From: Tenrec ecaudatus
Taxonomy: Eukaryota > Chordata > Mammalia > Afrosoricida > Tenrecidae
DNA length: 64,000 bases
Direction of reading: 5' to 3'
Assembly: GCF_050624435.1 (NCBI RefSeq)
Contig: NC_134541.1
Span: 5,963,983 to 6,027,982 of the forward strand
Both the position numbers and the translations under genes were made by a program. Shown in pieces: positions 11,809 to 22,700 of this stretch. A model generated the notes under the pieces. That model made no database searches. It saw only the letters and a list, made by a program, of their open reading frames with translations, and was not told the origin of the DNA. Position 1 is the stretch's first letter; every line of letters starts with the position of its first letter.

Positions 11809-12335
11809 TTAGGTTTCTTGTATGGTTTACCTTGGTTCTTCTCAACACTGAAAGAATTCGCACAGCAAAAGCACTTTTGTAAATCCAAGTAGTAACTTTA
11901 ATGAGGGAAAGGGAAGTTTCAGGTAATACAGTCTCAGATAGTACACATTAACTCTGCAAAGCATGCAAGACTTGGCAAGGGCTGTGAGCAAGTTTGTGAC
12001 TGAAAATGGCCACTTTAGGAGAGCATGAAAAACCATGTGGAAATTGGCTGAAAAGTGGAGTTGACAGAACCAAAAGAGGAGTCCCAGAACCAATAAAAAG
12101 AAAAGAGAGCTTGTACCGTGGGCCGAGCTCCTACATGATCTCTCCACCGGGCCACCAGGTGTTCTGTAACAAGCAGTCTGTTTTTCATCAAAATAGAAAT
12201 TATGGAGGTGAGCTCCTGTGCACTTGTGCTGACAGACTGAAGATTGGAAAATGGAGAGAATGTGGCTGGTAACTGGAGATCCAGAGGAGGCCAGAGACTC
12301 AGGGGCAGGCCAGAAACCCTTAAGTATGACCTTGT
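11809..12335 (-). mobile_element. Solo LTR-like element (family 1)
   Basis: Reverse-oriented copy of the family at 10908-11531. The left end reads TGTTAGGTTTCTTG, the complement of the family's 3' end. The right end is approximate, placed where similarity to the unit 4 flank at 60770 resumes. No genes are inside. Confidence 0.55.
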
Positions 12336-12445
12336 TTTAAACAGTCCAGAGAGTCAAGTTGTCACTTAAAAATTCCTACTCCTTTCAAGATGCTGGAATT
12401 TGGGGTGAAAATAAAAATATTTAACCACCTATGTGACAAAAGGAG

Positions 12446-12650
12446 ACCTGGTGGTGTTGTGGTTACTGGTTGGGCTGCTAACTACAAGGTCAGCAGTTCC
12501 AAATGACCAGCCACTCTGCAGCAGAAAAATGGGGATTTCTACTCCTAGAAATAGTTACACATGCAGAAATTCACAGGGGTATTTCTACCCTGTCCTATAG
12601 GGTTGCTATGGTCAGATTCTTCTGGATGACAGTGAATTTTATGTGATATA
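12446..12650 (+). mobile_element. AfroSINE at a duplicated site
   Basis: A forward AfroSINE with the tRNA-like head GGAGACCTGGTGGTG and the tail motif CCTATAGGGTTGCTATG. The same SINE with the same left flank lies at 60868-61065, so it inserted before the two blocks were duplicated. Confidence 0.8.
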
Positions 12651-12716
12651 GTCACCTAGCTATCAGAATATAAAGGAACTGTAAACAAAACAGATGTGTT
12701 GGTGAAACTGAGTCAG

Positions 12717-13160
12717 AATGTTAGGTTTCTGAGATGGTTTTCCCAGGTTCTTGCTTCTCGATGCTGGAAGAATTCACAGGACAGAAGCACCTTCATTAAG
12801 TCCAAGGAACTTTTAAAGGGAAAAGGGAGGTTCGGGGTATAGCCTCAGATGGTACACCCTATCTCTTAAAAGCGTGCAAGACCACGAGATGCACTGGGCA
12901 AGAGTTCCTAACTGAAAATGGCCCCTTCAGGGGAGGATGCAAAACCACTTGGAAAATGGCTGGAAAGAGGAGTCCACAACCAAAGGAGGAGTGCCTGGAC
13001 CGACAAAAGGAAGAAGGGAGAGCTCAGGAGAGTGAGATCCTGCAAGTGCTTCTTGTGCATGAGGGAGAGATCCTGCCCTCAGTTTCTACTCTGTAGCCCG
13101 TTCTACCCCCAGGTGGGGGCATGGTTGGGGGGTATTGTTGAATCGTAGTGGCTGAGTTTA
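12717..13160 (-). mobile_element. Solo LTR-like element (family 1)
   Basis: A second reverse copy, beginning TGTTAGGTTTCTGAG and collinear with 11809-12200. The right boundary is approximate. Confidence 0.5.
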
Positions 13161-14524
13161 GGGGCTTGTATGACATGCATGGGGTTGCTGGTTTCTAGTG
13201 TGCATGCCCAGGTTGACCTTCATCATCAAATCTAGGTGACCTTGGTGTGTGTATGCCCAGCTTTGGAGTTTTCTCCATAGGTTTCTTAGGGTGCCTCATT
13301 TTCTTCAAATCCCTTTATTGTGGCATGGCCAGCTAATCTTCATTTAGAGGAGCATTCCCTGGAGACAAGCCCTTTATCCCTTATGTTTCTACCTATCAAG
13401 AATCAGCTCATTGGCAGTACATTTTTGGGATGAAGATTTTAGTAGTGTTGGGGTAGGGCCCATTCTGTGCTTCAAATGTTCTCTTCCATGATGCACAAGT
13501 CTCCCAGGGACAGGGACAGGGTGTTGTGATGATTGACTTAGTGAACACCCTGCAACAGCCAATTACCAAGCATTTACTAATTCATTAGCCAATAGTGCAG
13601 ATCCATGTAACCACCTTCTGATTCAGCATTTACTAATTCATAGCCAGTTTCATCAAACACTTCTTACCCCTGTATGTGAATACACATTGAGAATTGTCAT
13701 GTCCCACAGGAATCATTCACTACTGGCATTGTCAGTGACCTCACTGCCTATAAATGCCACACTCAATTGCTGGAGTTCACATGTAGGGACCTCAGTTTAT
13801 GGTAAGATCTAACTCTTTTCAAAATGTAAATTGTTTTATTGAGGCAAAATTCCCATATCATTCATTTCCATGGTTTAATCTTATTAAAGAATTGCATAAT
13901 CATTACTATAATCCGTTCTAGAACATTTTCTTCCTTGTATTCATTACTAGTTCCCCATTTCCCTTTAACCTCCCCTCTTGCACCCCCAAAAGCATTATCT
14001 GTAGATTTACCATTCCTGATTTTCATATACTGGTGATAATCAGCCAGGGTCATGTCACAAGAACTAATTGTTCTGATACTGGGGCTAGAATGAAGTGCAA
14101 GACCCAAATCCATTTACAGCTATATGATTTATAAATATCTCTGGTTCATTTAAAAGCCTCATTATCATTTTATGACAAAATTATCAATCATCCCCTGGGC
14201 ATAAAGTAATCTGTTGATAGTATATTTAATTTATCCAATTCTATAGAATTTAACACACTGTTGAGAAAAGTAAGGTATACATGTATACAGTGAACCTCCA
14301 TGAATTTTTATTTTGCATGGATTAAACTTTTTGATGATGGAGCATTATTTACATTGACCTTGGCAGTTGGTGAAAGGGCAGAATTTCCAACAGAAACATG
14401 CCTTTCAGATTAGTCCATGACATGGTAAAAGAAGGAGGGCATTAAAATGGTAAATATATGCGAACTTGGAGTCACAGCCATCCATTTCTTCTCACACCAG
14501 CGTCTGTCAATCTTAAGTCCAAGG
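13161..14524. repeat. Inter-unit block upstream of unit 2, duplicated at unit 4
   Basis: From about 13435 this is collinear with 61685-63900, with recognisable shared landmarks at 13670/62340, 13800/62480 and 14480/63850. It contains minus-strand L1-like fragments. I see no gene. Confidence 0.65.
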
Positions 14525-15112
14525 ACATCCCCTTACAGAAAGGTTATGGGGAGGAGACGAGCCAGTCAGGGTGCAGTGTAGCAACGATGAAACATACAAC
14601 TTTCCCCTAGTTCTTGAATGCTTCCTCCCCCACCCCCTCCCCATCAAGATCCCAATTCTACCTTACAAATCTGGCTAGACCAGAGCATGTACACTGGTAC
14701 AGATAAGAGCTGGAAACACAGGGAATCCAGCACAGATGAACCCCTCAGGAGTGGTGAGAGTGGTGATATCAGGAGGGTGGAGGGAAGGTGGGGTATAAAG
14801 GGGGAGCCGATTACAAGGATCTACATATAACCCCCTACCTGGGGGATGGACAACAGAAAAGTGGGTAAAGGGAGACATTGGACCATGAAAGACATGAAAA
14901 AATAATAATAATTTATAAATTATCAAGGGTTCATGAGGGAGGGTGTGGCAAGGAGGGAGGGGGGAAAATGAGCTGATACCAAGGGCTCAAATAGAAAGCA
15001 AATGTTTTGAGAATGATGATAGCAACAAATGTGCTTGACATAATAGATGGATGTATGGATTGTGATAAGAGTTGTATGAGCCCCCCCAATAAAATGATTA
15101 AAAAATAAACCC
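14525..15112 (+). mobile_element. LINE 3'-end copy with TSD
   Basis: Flanked by CTTAAGTCCAAGG (14512-14524) and CTTAAGTCCAATGG (15113-15126). The uninterrupted form of the site is visible at 3270 and 63890. It ends in AATAAAATGATTAAAAAATAAA. Confidence 0.75.
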
Positions 15113-15126
15113 CTTAAGTCCAATGG

Positions 15127-16281
15127 TTATAGTAAGTTTGAGGTAAAGCCCATTTCTCTTGGTGGAGTTTTTCGACATTGAGGCTTGCTATGGCTGGTGA
15201 AGGATGTGCTCTTGACAGGATAGAATCTCAGGGGACAGCAATTAATAGCACATGGCCTGGGTCACCACAGGCTGGATAGAAACTAGGTCAAAAGTATCCC
15301 AATTATTAAAGTAATACTGGGCTTATTCACCCCTTGAGTTCTATATAAGTATTGTTAAGCACTTATTCCAGTAAGTTGCTTCTCCCTCTTTACCCACCTA
15401 GGGAAGGGGTAATGCTTCACTCTCCCCCCAATTTGAGCTCTAATGGTGAAAAACAAGAGAAAAAAAGAATGTAAAAGGAAACATAAGAATAAGAAAGGAA
15501 AGCCAAAAGGAAGAAGAGAAAGAACTGGAGAGAAGGGGGTTGGCAGGGCCAGAGTGGGACAGAATATACAAAAAGGAGAACAGTGTGCATGGCCAAGCCC
15601 GTGACCTGAGTCACTGGCCTTTGCCCACCTAGAAGATGTGAGAGACAGATAACTGCTTGCTCAGAGGGAAGTTCTTAGGTGATCAAAGAAGACCTGTGCA
15701 CATCCCACCTGATCCTGGAAGGAGTTCTATTTGTGCACAGTTTGCTTTCAGAGGACAGGCTGCTCATCTAGCGCTGTGGTTCCTCTGGTCTCAGCAAGCA
15801 GAGGATGCCACAAATGAGAGTGATGTCCACCTAGCACCCAGTGCAGCACGTGACCCCCCTCTAGCTTCACGTGGAGTAGTGGCGTGGCAGAGGATATGTT
15901 GTCACTCACCACTTAGAGGTGAGGATTTGAGCTGTCTTCCTTTTGCTCCTCAGCCTCTAGTGTGGGCCTTTGCTGGTCCAGGGGGACAGAAGTGACTGTC
16001 ATCAGGTGGGAGTCCCTGTCAGACACTGCTTGTGAAAGGTAACCGTAGTTGGCACTGTGTCAGACACGCTGACAATTCAGTTGCTCTGTCTGTGTCCTCA
16101 CTGCTTCAATTTGAGCTGTTTGGGTGAGAAGGGTGCAGTCCTGTTTTGCAGAAAAGAGCGAGTGTCAGGCAACAGACGTGAGGGCTTGTAGACCAGAAAT
16201 GAATCAGGGTAGACACCTCTGGCTGTTGACTGAGGACAATGGGAAAGGACAGGATCCCTATGAAGAGGCCTGGGTTTAGGG
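15127..16281 (+). repeat. Unit 2 upstream block
   Basis: Paralogous to 3290-4083 and, from 15430, to 42990-44000 upstream of the unit 3 ATG exon. It includes a purine-rich stretch around 15450-15600. I see no gene. It probably lies in the 5' intron or promoter region of the unit 2 gene, and it is not a CpG island. Confidence 0.6.
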
Positions 16282-16476
16282 CAGGGGTTCTCAATCTTCT
16301 TAGTGCCGTGACCCGTTAATATAGTTCCTCATGTTGTGGTGACCCCTCCACACCATAAAATTATTTTTGTTGCTGCTTCATAATTGTAGTTTTGTTACCG
16401 TTATGAATTAGGTGACCCCTGTGAAAGGGTAGTTCGACTCCCAAAGGGGTCGTGACCCACAGGTTGAGAATTTCTG
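16282..16476 (-). mobile_element. SPIN-type hAT MITE
   Basis: A 195-bp element starting CAGGGGTTCTCAATC and ending GTTGAGAATTTCTG. It is flanked by GTTTAGGG and GTTTAGAG, an 8-bp target duplication with one mismatch, as expected for hAT. The unit 3 paralog at 46010 shows the empty site, so the insertion postdates that duplication. Its sequence matches the SPIN family known from tenrec and a scattered set of other tetrapods. Confidence 0.85.
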
Positions 16477-16597
16477 GTTTAGAGCCTACAATTAAAGATC
16501 CAATAGCATAAGAATGCTTCTCCATCCCACAGGTCCTGGTTACATGAAAACAAGGAAGCCTCTACCTAAGTGAGGGATGACTTTGTTACCCCCACAG

Positions 16598-16744
16598 GCA
16601 GCAGAGGTGCACCTGGAGATGAAATGACTTCCAGCTGGCCCTGTAGTAGAATTTCCAGGCTGCCACTGCACTGACTCTGCATGTTCCGGTCCTTATACTC
16701 AGAGCAGGCCTGGAAGACCTTGGCTTGAAGGGACGGGGGAAGAT
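16598..16744 (+). other. Probable 5' UTR of the ATG exon, unit 2 gene
   Basis: This follows a conserved acceptor (ACCCCCACAG) matching CACTCCCACAG at 46334 in unit 3. Sequence between acceptor and ATG is well conserved between the two units. An alternative acceptor lies about 65 bases upstream at CATCCCACAG and is also conserved. The true exon start needs transcript evidence. Confidence 0.4.
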
Positions 16745-16772
16745 ATGGACGCCATGAAGAAGCTCACAGAAG
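16745..16772 (+). CDS. ZNF343: Coding exon 1 (unit 2)
   Basis: Starts at ATG and codes MDAMKKLTE plus one base, with donor GGTGAGAG. The unit 3 counterpart at 46490 codes MDTGKKPAK. The start is chosen because the same ATG is kept in both open paralogs and no upstream frame continues into it. Confidence 0.7.
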
Positions 16773-19700
16773 GTGAGAGTTGTCGAGGGTCTGGGAGGTG
16801 AAGAGGGGACCTAGGCTCCAGATTTAGGTGAGAACCCTGTAGAGACCACAGCGAGTAAAGTAGCTCCAGTTTTCCCTCCAATAATCAGAACTATTGACTG
16901 AACATTCTGGGCATTCTTTCTCACAGCCTTTCTTACTTTCTTTCTTTAGGTTTGTCTTCTAATGATACTGACTGGTGCCAAGAGAAACAGCAGGAAGTCC
17001 AAATACTGGTGAGTTGGAATCAACTCATGTTTTTGAATTTCTGGTTCATTTCTAGAAAATAGGCCTATCTTCTCTGTTACCATAAGAGAAAGCGACCACC
17101 ATTTACACAGTTCACGCTTGTGTGCTATATTAGTTGTGGGTTTTTTGTTTTTATCATTTTATTGGGAGCTTTTACAGATGACATAACATTCCGTAGTTCA
17201 GTCACAGCAAGCAATTTGTTCAATTGCTGCCTCAATCATTTTTAAACCATTTTCTTTTTTCTTGAACTCCTTGATATCAGCTCCCCTTTATCCCCTTTTG
17301 CCCCCACCCTAACCCCCAGGAACCATTTTTATTATGATTATTATTTGCCACCATATCTTACACAATCCAATCTATCCGTTCACTTTCTATTCTGTTGTTC
17401 CTTCCCATCAAGTGGGGTTATTCAGTCATCATGCTATCACTCCCTATTCTTCCCTCCACCCTCTTTTCCAGTATCCTCAGGGAATCATTACTCCTCTCAC
17501 TGTTTCTGAGGGTTGTCTATCTTGACCAAGTACTGAGCCAAGGCAGTTACATAATCTCAACTTGAGGAGGGGTGGCGTCTAGCCTGTCAATCATGTCATA
17601 GCTTGATGACCTCATTTGGAGGCACAACAGAGAAAAATAGCTCACTGGAGGCTAGACACACTCTTGCTGCTGCTTCTTCCTGCTGATGAGCCACATGGAG
17701 CTATGCTGATGGAGCTAGAGCCCTGGACCTGGAGGAGCCACATGGAGACCCACGCCAGTGCTGAGATACTTCCACCACTACTGGAGCCTTAGACTTTCCA
17801 CACACTGACCTTTGATCTTCCTGCATTCCACGTCATTGCATGTGTCATATGAGTCTAAAGAAGAATTGATGGACGAGTTTAAGACATGGGCTAATATTGG
17901 TCTTATGGACTTGATCTGGACTGGGCTGGGATGTTTTCTCAATATACAATTGTTCTTTTATATAAAGTGCTTTCTTATACACATATGAGTGTCTATGAAT
18001 TTGTTTCTCTAGTCTCCAGTCGACCCTGACTAACACATAAGCAGTCTTTTTTTTTTTTAATCATTTTATCAGGGGATCATACAAATCTTTTTTTTTCTTT
18101 GCCCTAATCATTTTCTTCATAAGCAGTCTTAAATATACAAATGAACATACGCAAATCAATTTCAAAATATGTTCTTTCTTTTTGAATTCCTTGATATCAG
18201 CTCCCCTTTATCCCCTCCCACCCTACTCTATCTACCAGATGAGTGGATTTTTCTTTCATATATATGTATATATATATACATATATATATAGCTATATCTT
18301 ATATAATCCAATATATCCATTCATATACCATTCTGTTTGATGCCATCAAGAGGAGTTATACAATCATCAATGTTATCAGCTCCCTATTATTCCCCCTCCC
18401 TCCACAAAAAAACCCTCCCCTTCTCCAGTACCCTCAGGGAACCATTACTCCTGTCACTCTCCTAAGTAGGCATCAATCTTGATTACCATATAGTGATCAA
18501 TCTTAAATATACAAATAATATATGGAAGTTAACATGATTAATGAGGTAAAACAAGTGAAAACTATAATAGTAAGGGAAGGAAATTTTAAAAAACAAGACA
18601 TTAGTTATGTGGTTCATCAGTGCTATACCACATCCTGGATTTATTATCCCTTCTGTGAGGCCCTTCTGAGAGGGACTGTTTTATTATCGTACGGTTGGGT
18701 ATTGGGTCTCCACTATATCCATGCCCTTTCACATCAATTTGGTTGCTCGTGTTTGAACTTCTGATACCTCTTCCCTTCCACACCTTGTGATCACACAGGT
18801 TGCTGTGCTTCTTCCATGTTGGCTTTGTTGCTTCCCTGCTAGATGACTGCTTGTTTAACTACAAGCCTTTAAGACCCCAATGCTATATCCTTTAATAGCT
18901 GGGCACTGTCAGCTTTCTTCACCACATTTGCTTCTACAACCGTTTTGTCTTCAGCGATTCTGTCAGGAAGGTGAGGATCATACACTACCTCATTATTAGA
19001 ACAAACCATTCTTGTACTGGGGTAAGCTAGAAGTAGAGGCTCAGCATCATCTGCTTACCTGTTGCATTTGCTTATATATACTTATATAAACAAATACATA
19101 TATTTACGTTTTCCCCTACTTTTCGTTTTCCTCTTACCCCATTATTATGTTTACCCATCACTCACCTATTAGTAATGTTTACATTTTATTTTGGTTCCTG
19201 GAAACCTACCCCAGATTAATATTAAGAATCCAGGGAATTCTAAAAAGAAATCTATTTTTTAAAGGGGATTATAATTTTTAATGTACTTCTAACTAAATTA
19301 TTCTACAAAATAATCCACATCACTGCCAGAGAGTTGATTGCTATTCATTGGGATCTTATAGGATAGGGTAGAACTGCCCCTATAGGTTTCTGAGACTGTA
19401 AATCTTTTTATTTTTTCAGTTTTTATTGGGACATAATCCACATAGCATTCAATTTACCGTATATACTCGTGTATAAGCTGAGCTTTTCAGCACAAAAATG
19501 TGCTGAAAAACTGTGGTTCGGCTTATACATGGGTCAGTGGTACCCCAGCAAGGTGTAACATCTCACTGGGACCCCCAGAGATAATGGGATGAGCGCCTGT
19601 TATCTTGCGGGTGATTGCCGTTTCTCCGCTGTTCATGCAAAGTCCCGCTGACACTGCAGGGCTATGAATGTTTGTTTACTCACATCTAACCAATCAAAGC

Positions 19701-22700
19701 CGTCTTATGACGTGTATCTTTGAATAAGCCTTTTAAAGACCGTGTGTGAAGGATGTGGCATGAATGGATGTCATCTGGTCAAGCTCGACTAACAAAAGGA
19801 GGAAATCTCGTAAAGCCTGACATAGAGTTAATAGCAAAGTGGGTTTGAGATGCATGGGAAGACATTCCAGAAGACATGGTGCGACATGCCTTCCAGAAAT
19901 GTTGTATTAGTAATGCTATGGATGGCAGTGAAGACTGCGCTTTGTATGAAAATGACAGCTGTGATGGTGATGACAGCGATCTCAGTGAGGACAGCATCTA
20001 TGATGACCTCACACCAGCTGAAGCTCTGCATTGGGATACGGATGATGATGAGGAATCCAGTTTTGAAGGATTTTAACTCTTTACATTTTAGCTTGGTTGC
20101 TGATTGAGCTCAGGGAATAGTACTCTTAAGGTATCATTGTTGATACCGTATTGTTTTGTTGAACCTATTTTCCACTTACTGTGCTGGTTTATTAATGTTA
20201 AATGACTTGACCTTTTATTTATGTTTTTTATTTAAAATAAATATTTAAATACATTATCCCACTGATGTCTCAATTTTTAGTAATTTTATTTTCATTTGTT
20301 TTGATTATTGAAACTCACCAATAGCTTCTGCATTTTCCACCCTAGGCTTATACTTGTGTCAGTCAGTTTTTCTGGTTTCCCAGTAATAATTAGGTACTTC
20401 GGCTTATACTTGGGTCGGCTTGTATTTGAGTATATGCGGTAATTGTTCGATCATGTTAAAAAAAAGTGTACAATCATTACCACAATTAATTTCAGGACAT
20501 TTTATCCCCCACCCCCTTATTAAGTCACCTGTAAAATCAGTTGTGTAATCACATTCAGTTGTAGTGCTTCCTCACCGCTTCTCCAAGCCTACATTCCCTA
20601 CAGAACCTTGCATCAGCAAAGACCCAGAATAAAAAATCACATCACTGTGAATGAGGAGATGTGCAGAGTGGAGACCCAAAGTCCATCTGTAGGCAACTGG
20701 ACATCCCTTCACAGAAGGGTCTCAGGGAGGAGACAAGCCAAACAGGGTGCAGTATAGCACTGAGGAAACATACAAATGTCCACCAGTTCTTTAATGCTTC
20801 CTCCTCACAACTATCCTGATTCCAATTTTACCTTACAAATTCAGCTAGACTAGAGGATGTACACTGGTACAGATAAGAGCTGGAAACACAGGGAATCCAG
20901 AACAAATCAACCCCTCAGGACCAATCATGAGAGTAGAGATACCAGGAGGGGAAGGGAAAGGTTGGGGAGAAAAGGGGAACTGATTACAATGTTCTACTTA
21001 TAACCCCCTTCCTGGGGGATGGACAACAGAAAAGTGGGTGAAGGAAGACATTGCTTAGTGTAAGACATGAGAAGATATTAATAATTTATAAATTATCAAG
21101 GGTTCATGAGGGAGGGGGAAGAGGAGAAGCTGATACCAAGGGCTCAAGTAGAAGGAACATATTTTGAAAATGATGGCAACAAATGTACAAATGTGCTTGA
21201 CACGATGGATGTATGGAGTGTGATAAGAGCTGTACAAGCCCCCAATAAAATGATTTAAAAAGCCAGAAATCTTGCATCAGTTATTATCTCTATGCATGCA
21301 CTCCTGTTCTTCACAACTGGTAAACACAACAGAAACAGTAAAAAACAAAACCAAAATGAAGTGATAAGGATAAAACAATAGTAATGAAAAATACCAACAA
21401 TGAATGAGCAAGAAAGAAAAGACTTCCATCAGTATTTGAAAACCAGGGAAGGAATTTTTGACATGGAGTAAGCAAGAGATCCTAGCATCTGGGACAAATT
21501 TAGGTTGTATCTAGGAGGTCAGCTGGCCACGTAAGTATCAAGCTTGATCCAGCATGATCAGGATTACAGTGATCTATGTTTGCTAATAAGGCTGTTCCAA
21601 ACCTTTGCCTGTGGCTAGACGAGATCTGCAGAGGCTTAAACTGACTAAGCTACTCTGCAGATGGGTTGTGGGCTCCCACCGTCCTCCACACCCTGCCTTC
21701 CACAAATTGAGTGTTCATAATTGCAGCTCTGATACTTTGCCCGTCCTTATATTTGAATTGTGTTACTGCCATCTGTGAGTCATACAAGCTGGTGTGCTTC
21801 TTCCATGTGGACTTGTTGACTCCTTGATTAGATGACTGCATATTTGAATTCAAACCTTTAATTCCCTAGATACTATTGTGATTGACAGTCGGGCACTATC
21901 TGTTCTTTTCACTACACTTTGCTGTAGTACCCGTTTCTTCAGTGATCATTTCACATAGGCCAGTATGGAGCAGGGCCATGTTATTAGAATGAACTGTTCT
22001 TGCATTGGGCTAGCTCTCTTCGGGCTTTGCTTGAAAGCAGAACTGCCGCCATGGTTTGCGTCATCGGCTTCCATGCGCATGTGAAGCATCTTAAGGGCGC
22101 TGCACAACTGCGCGCCGTGGACTTCGCCGAGCGGCACGGCTACATCAAGGGCATAGTGAAGGGCATTATCCACGACCCGGGCTGCAGCGCGCCCCTCGCC
22201 AAGGTGATCTTCAGAGACCCCTACCGGTTTAAGAAATGAACCGAACTGTTCGTCGCAGCTGAAGGCATACACCAGCCAGTTTGTGTACTGCAGCAAAAAG
22301 GCCCAGCTCAACATCGGCAATATTCTCCCGGTGGGCACCATGCCTGAGGGCACCATCGTGTGCTGTCTGGAGGAGAAGCCTGGAGACCGAGGCAAGCTAG
22401 CTCGGGCCTCCTGGAACTATGCCACTGTTATCTCCCACAATCCTGAGACCAAGAAAACCTTAGTAAAGCTGCCCTTGGGTTCCAAGAAGGTCGTCTCCTC
22501 TGCCGACAGAGCTGTGACTGATGTGGCCAGTGGTGGTCGCATAGACAAGCCCATCCTGAAGGCTGGTCGGGCCTATCACAAGTATAAGGCCAAGAGGAAC
22601 TGCTGGCCTCCAGTGCGGGGTGTGGCCATGAACCCTGTGGAACATCCCTTCGGAGGTGGTAACCATCAGCCCACTGGCAAGCCCTCAACCATCCGCAGAG

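Noticed and set aside
12446-12650. Functional tRNA gene
   Set aside because: The tRNA-like box sequences belong to AfroSINE heads. No cloverleaf with intact acceptor pairing and CCA position was found.
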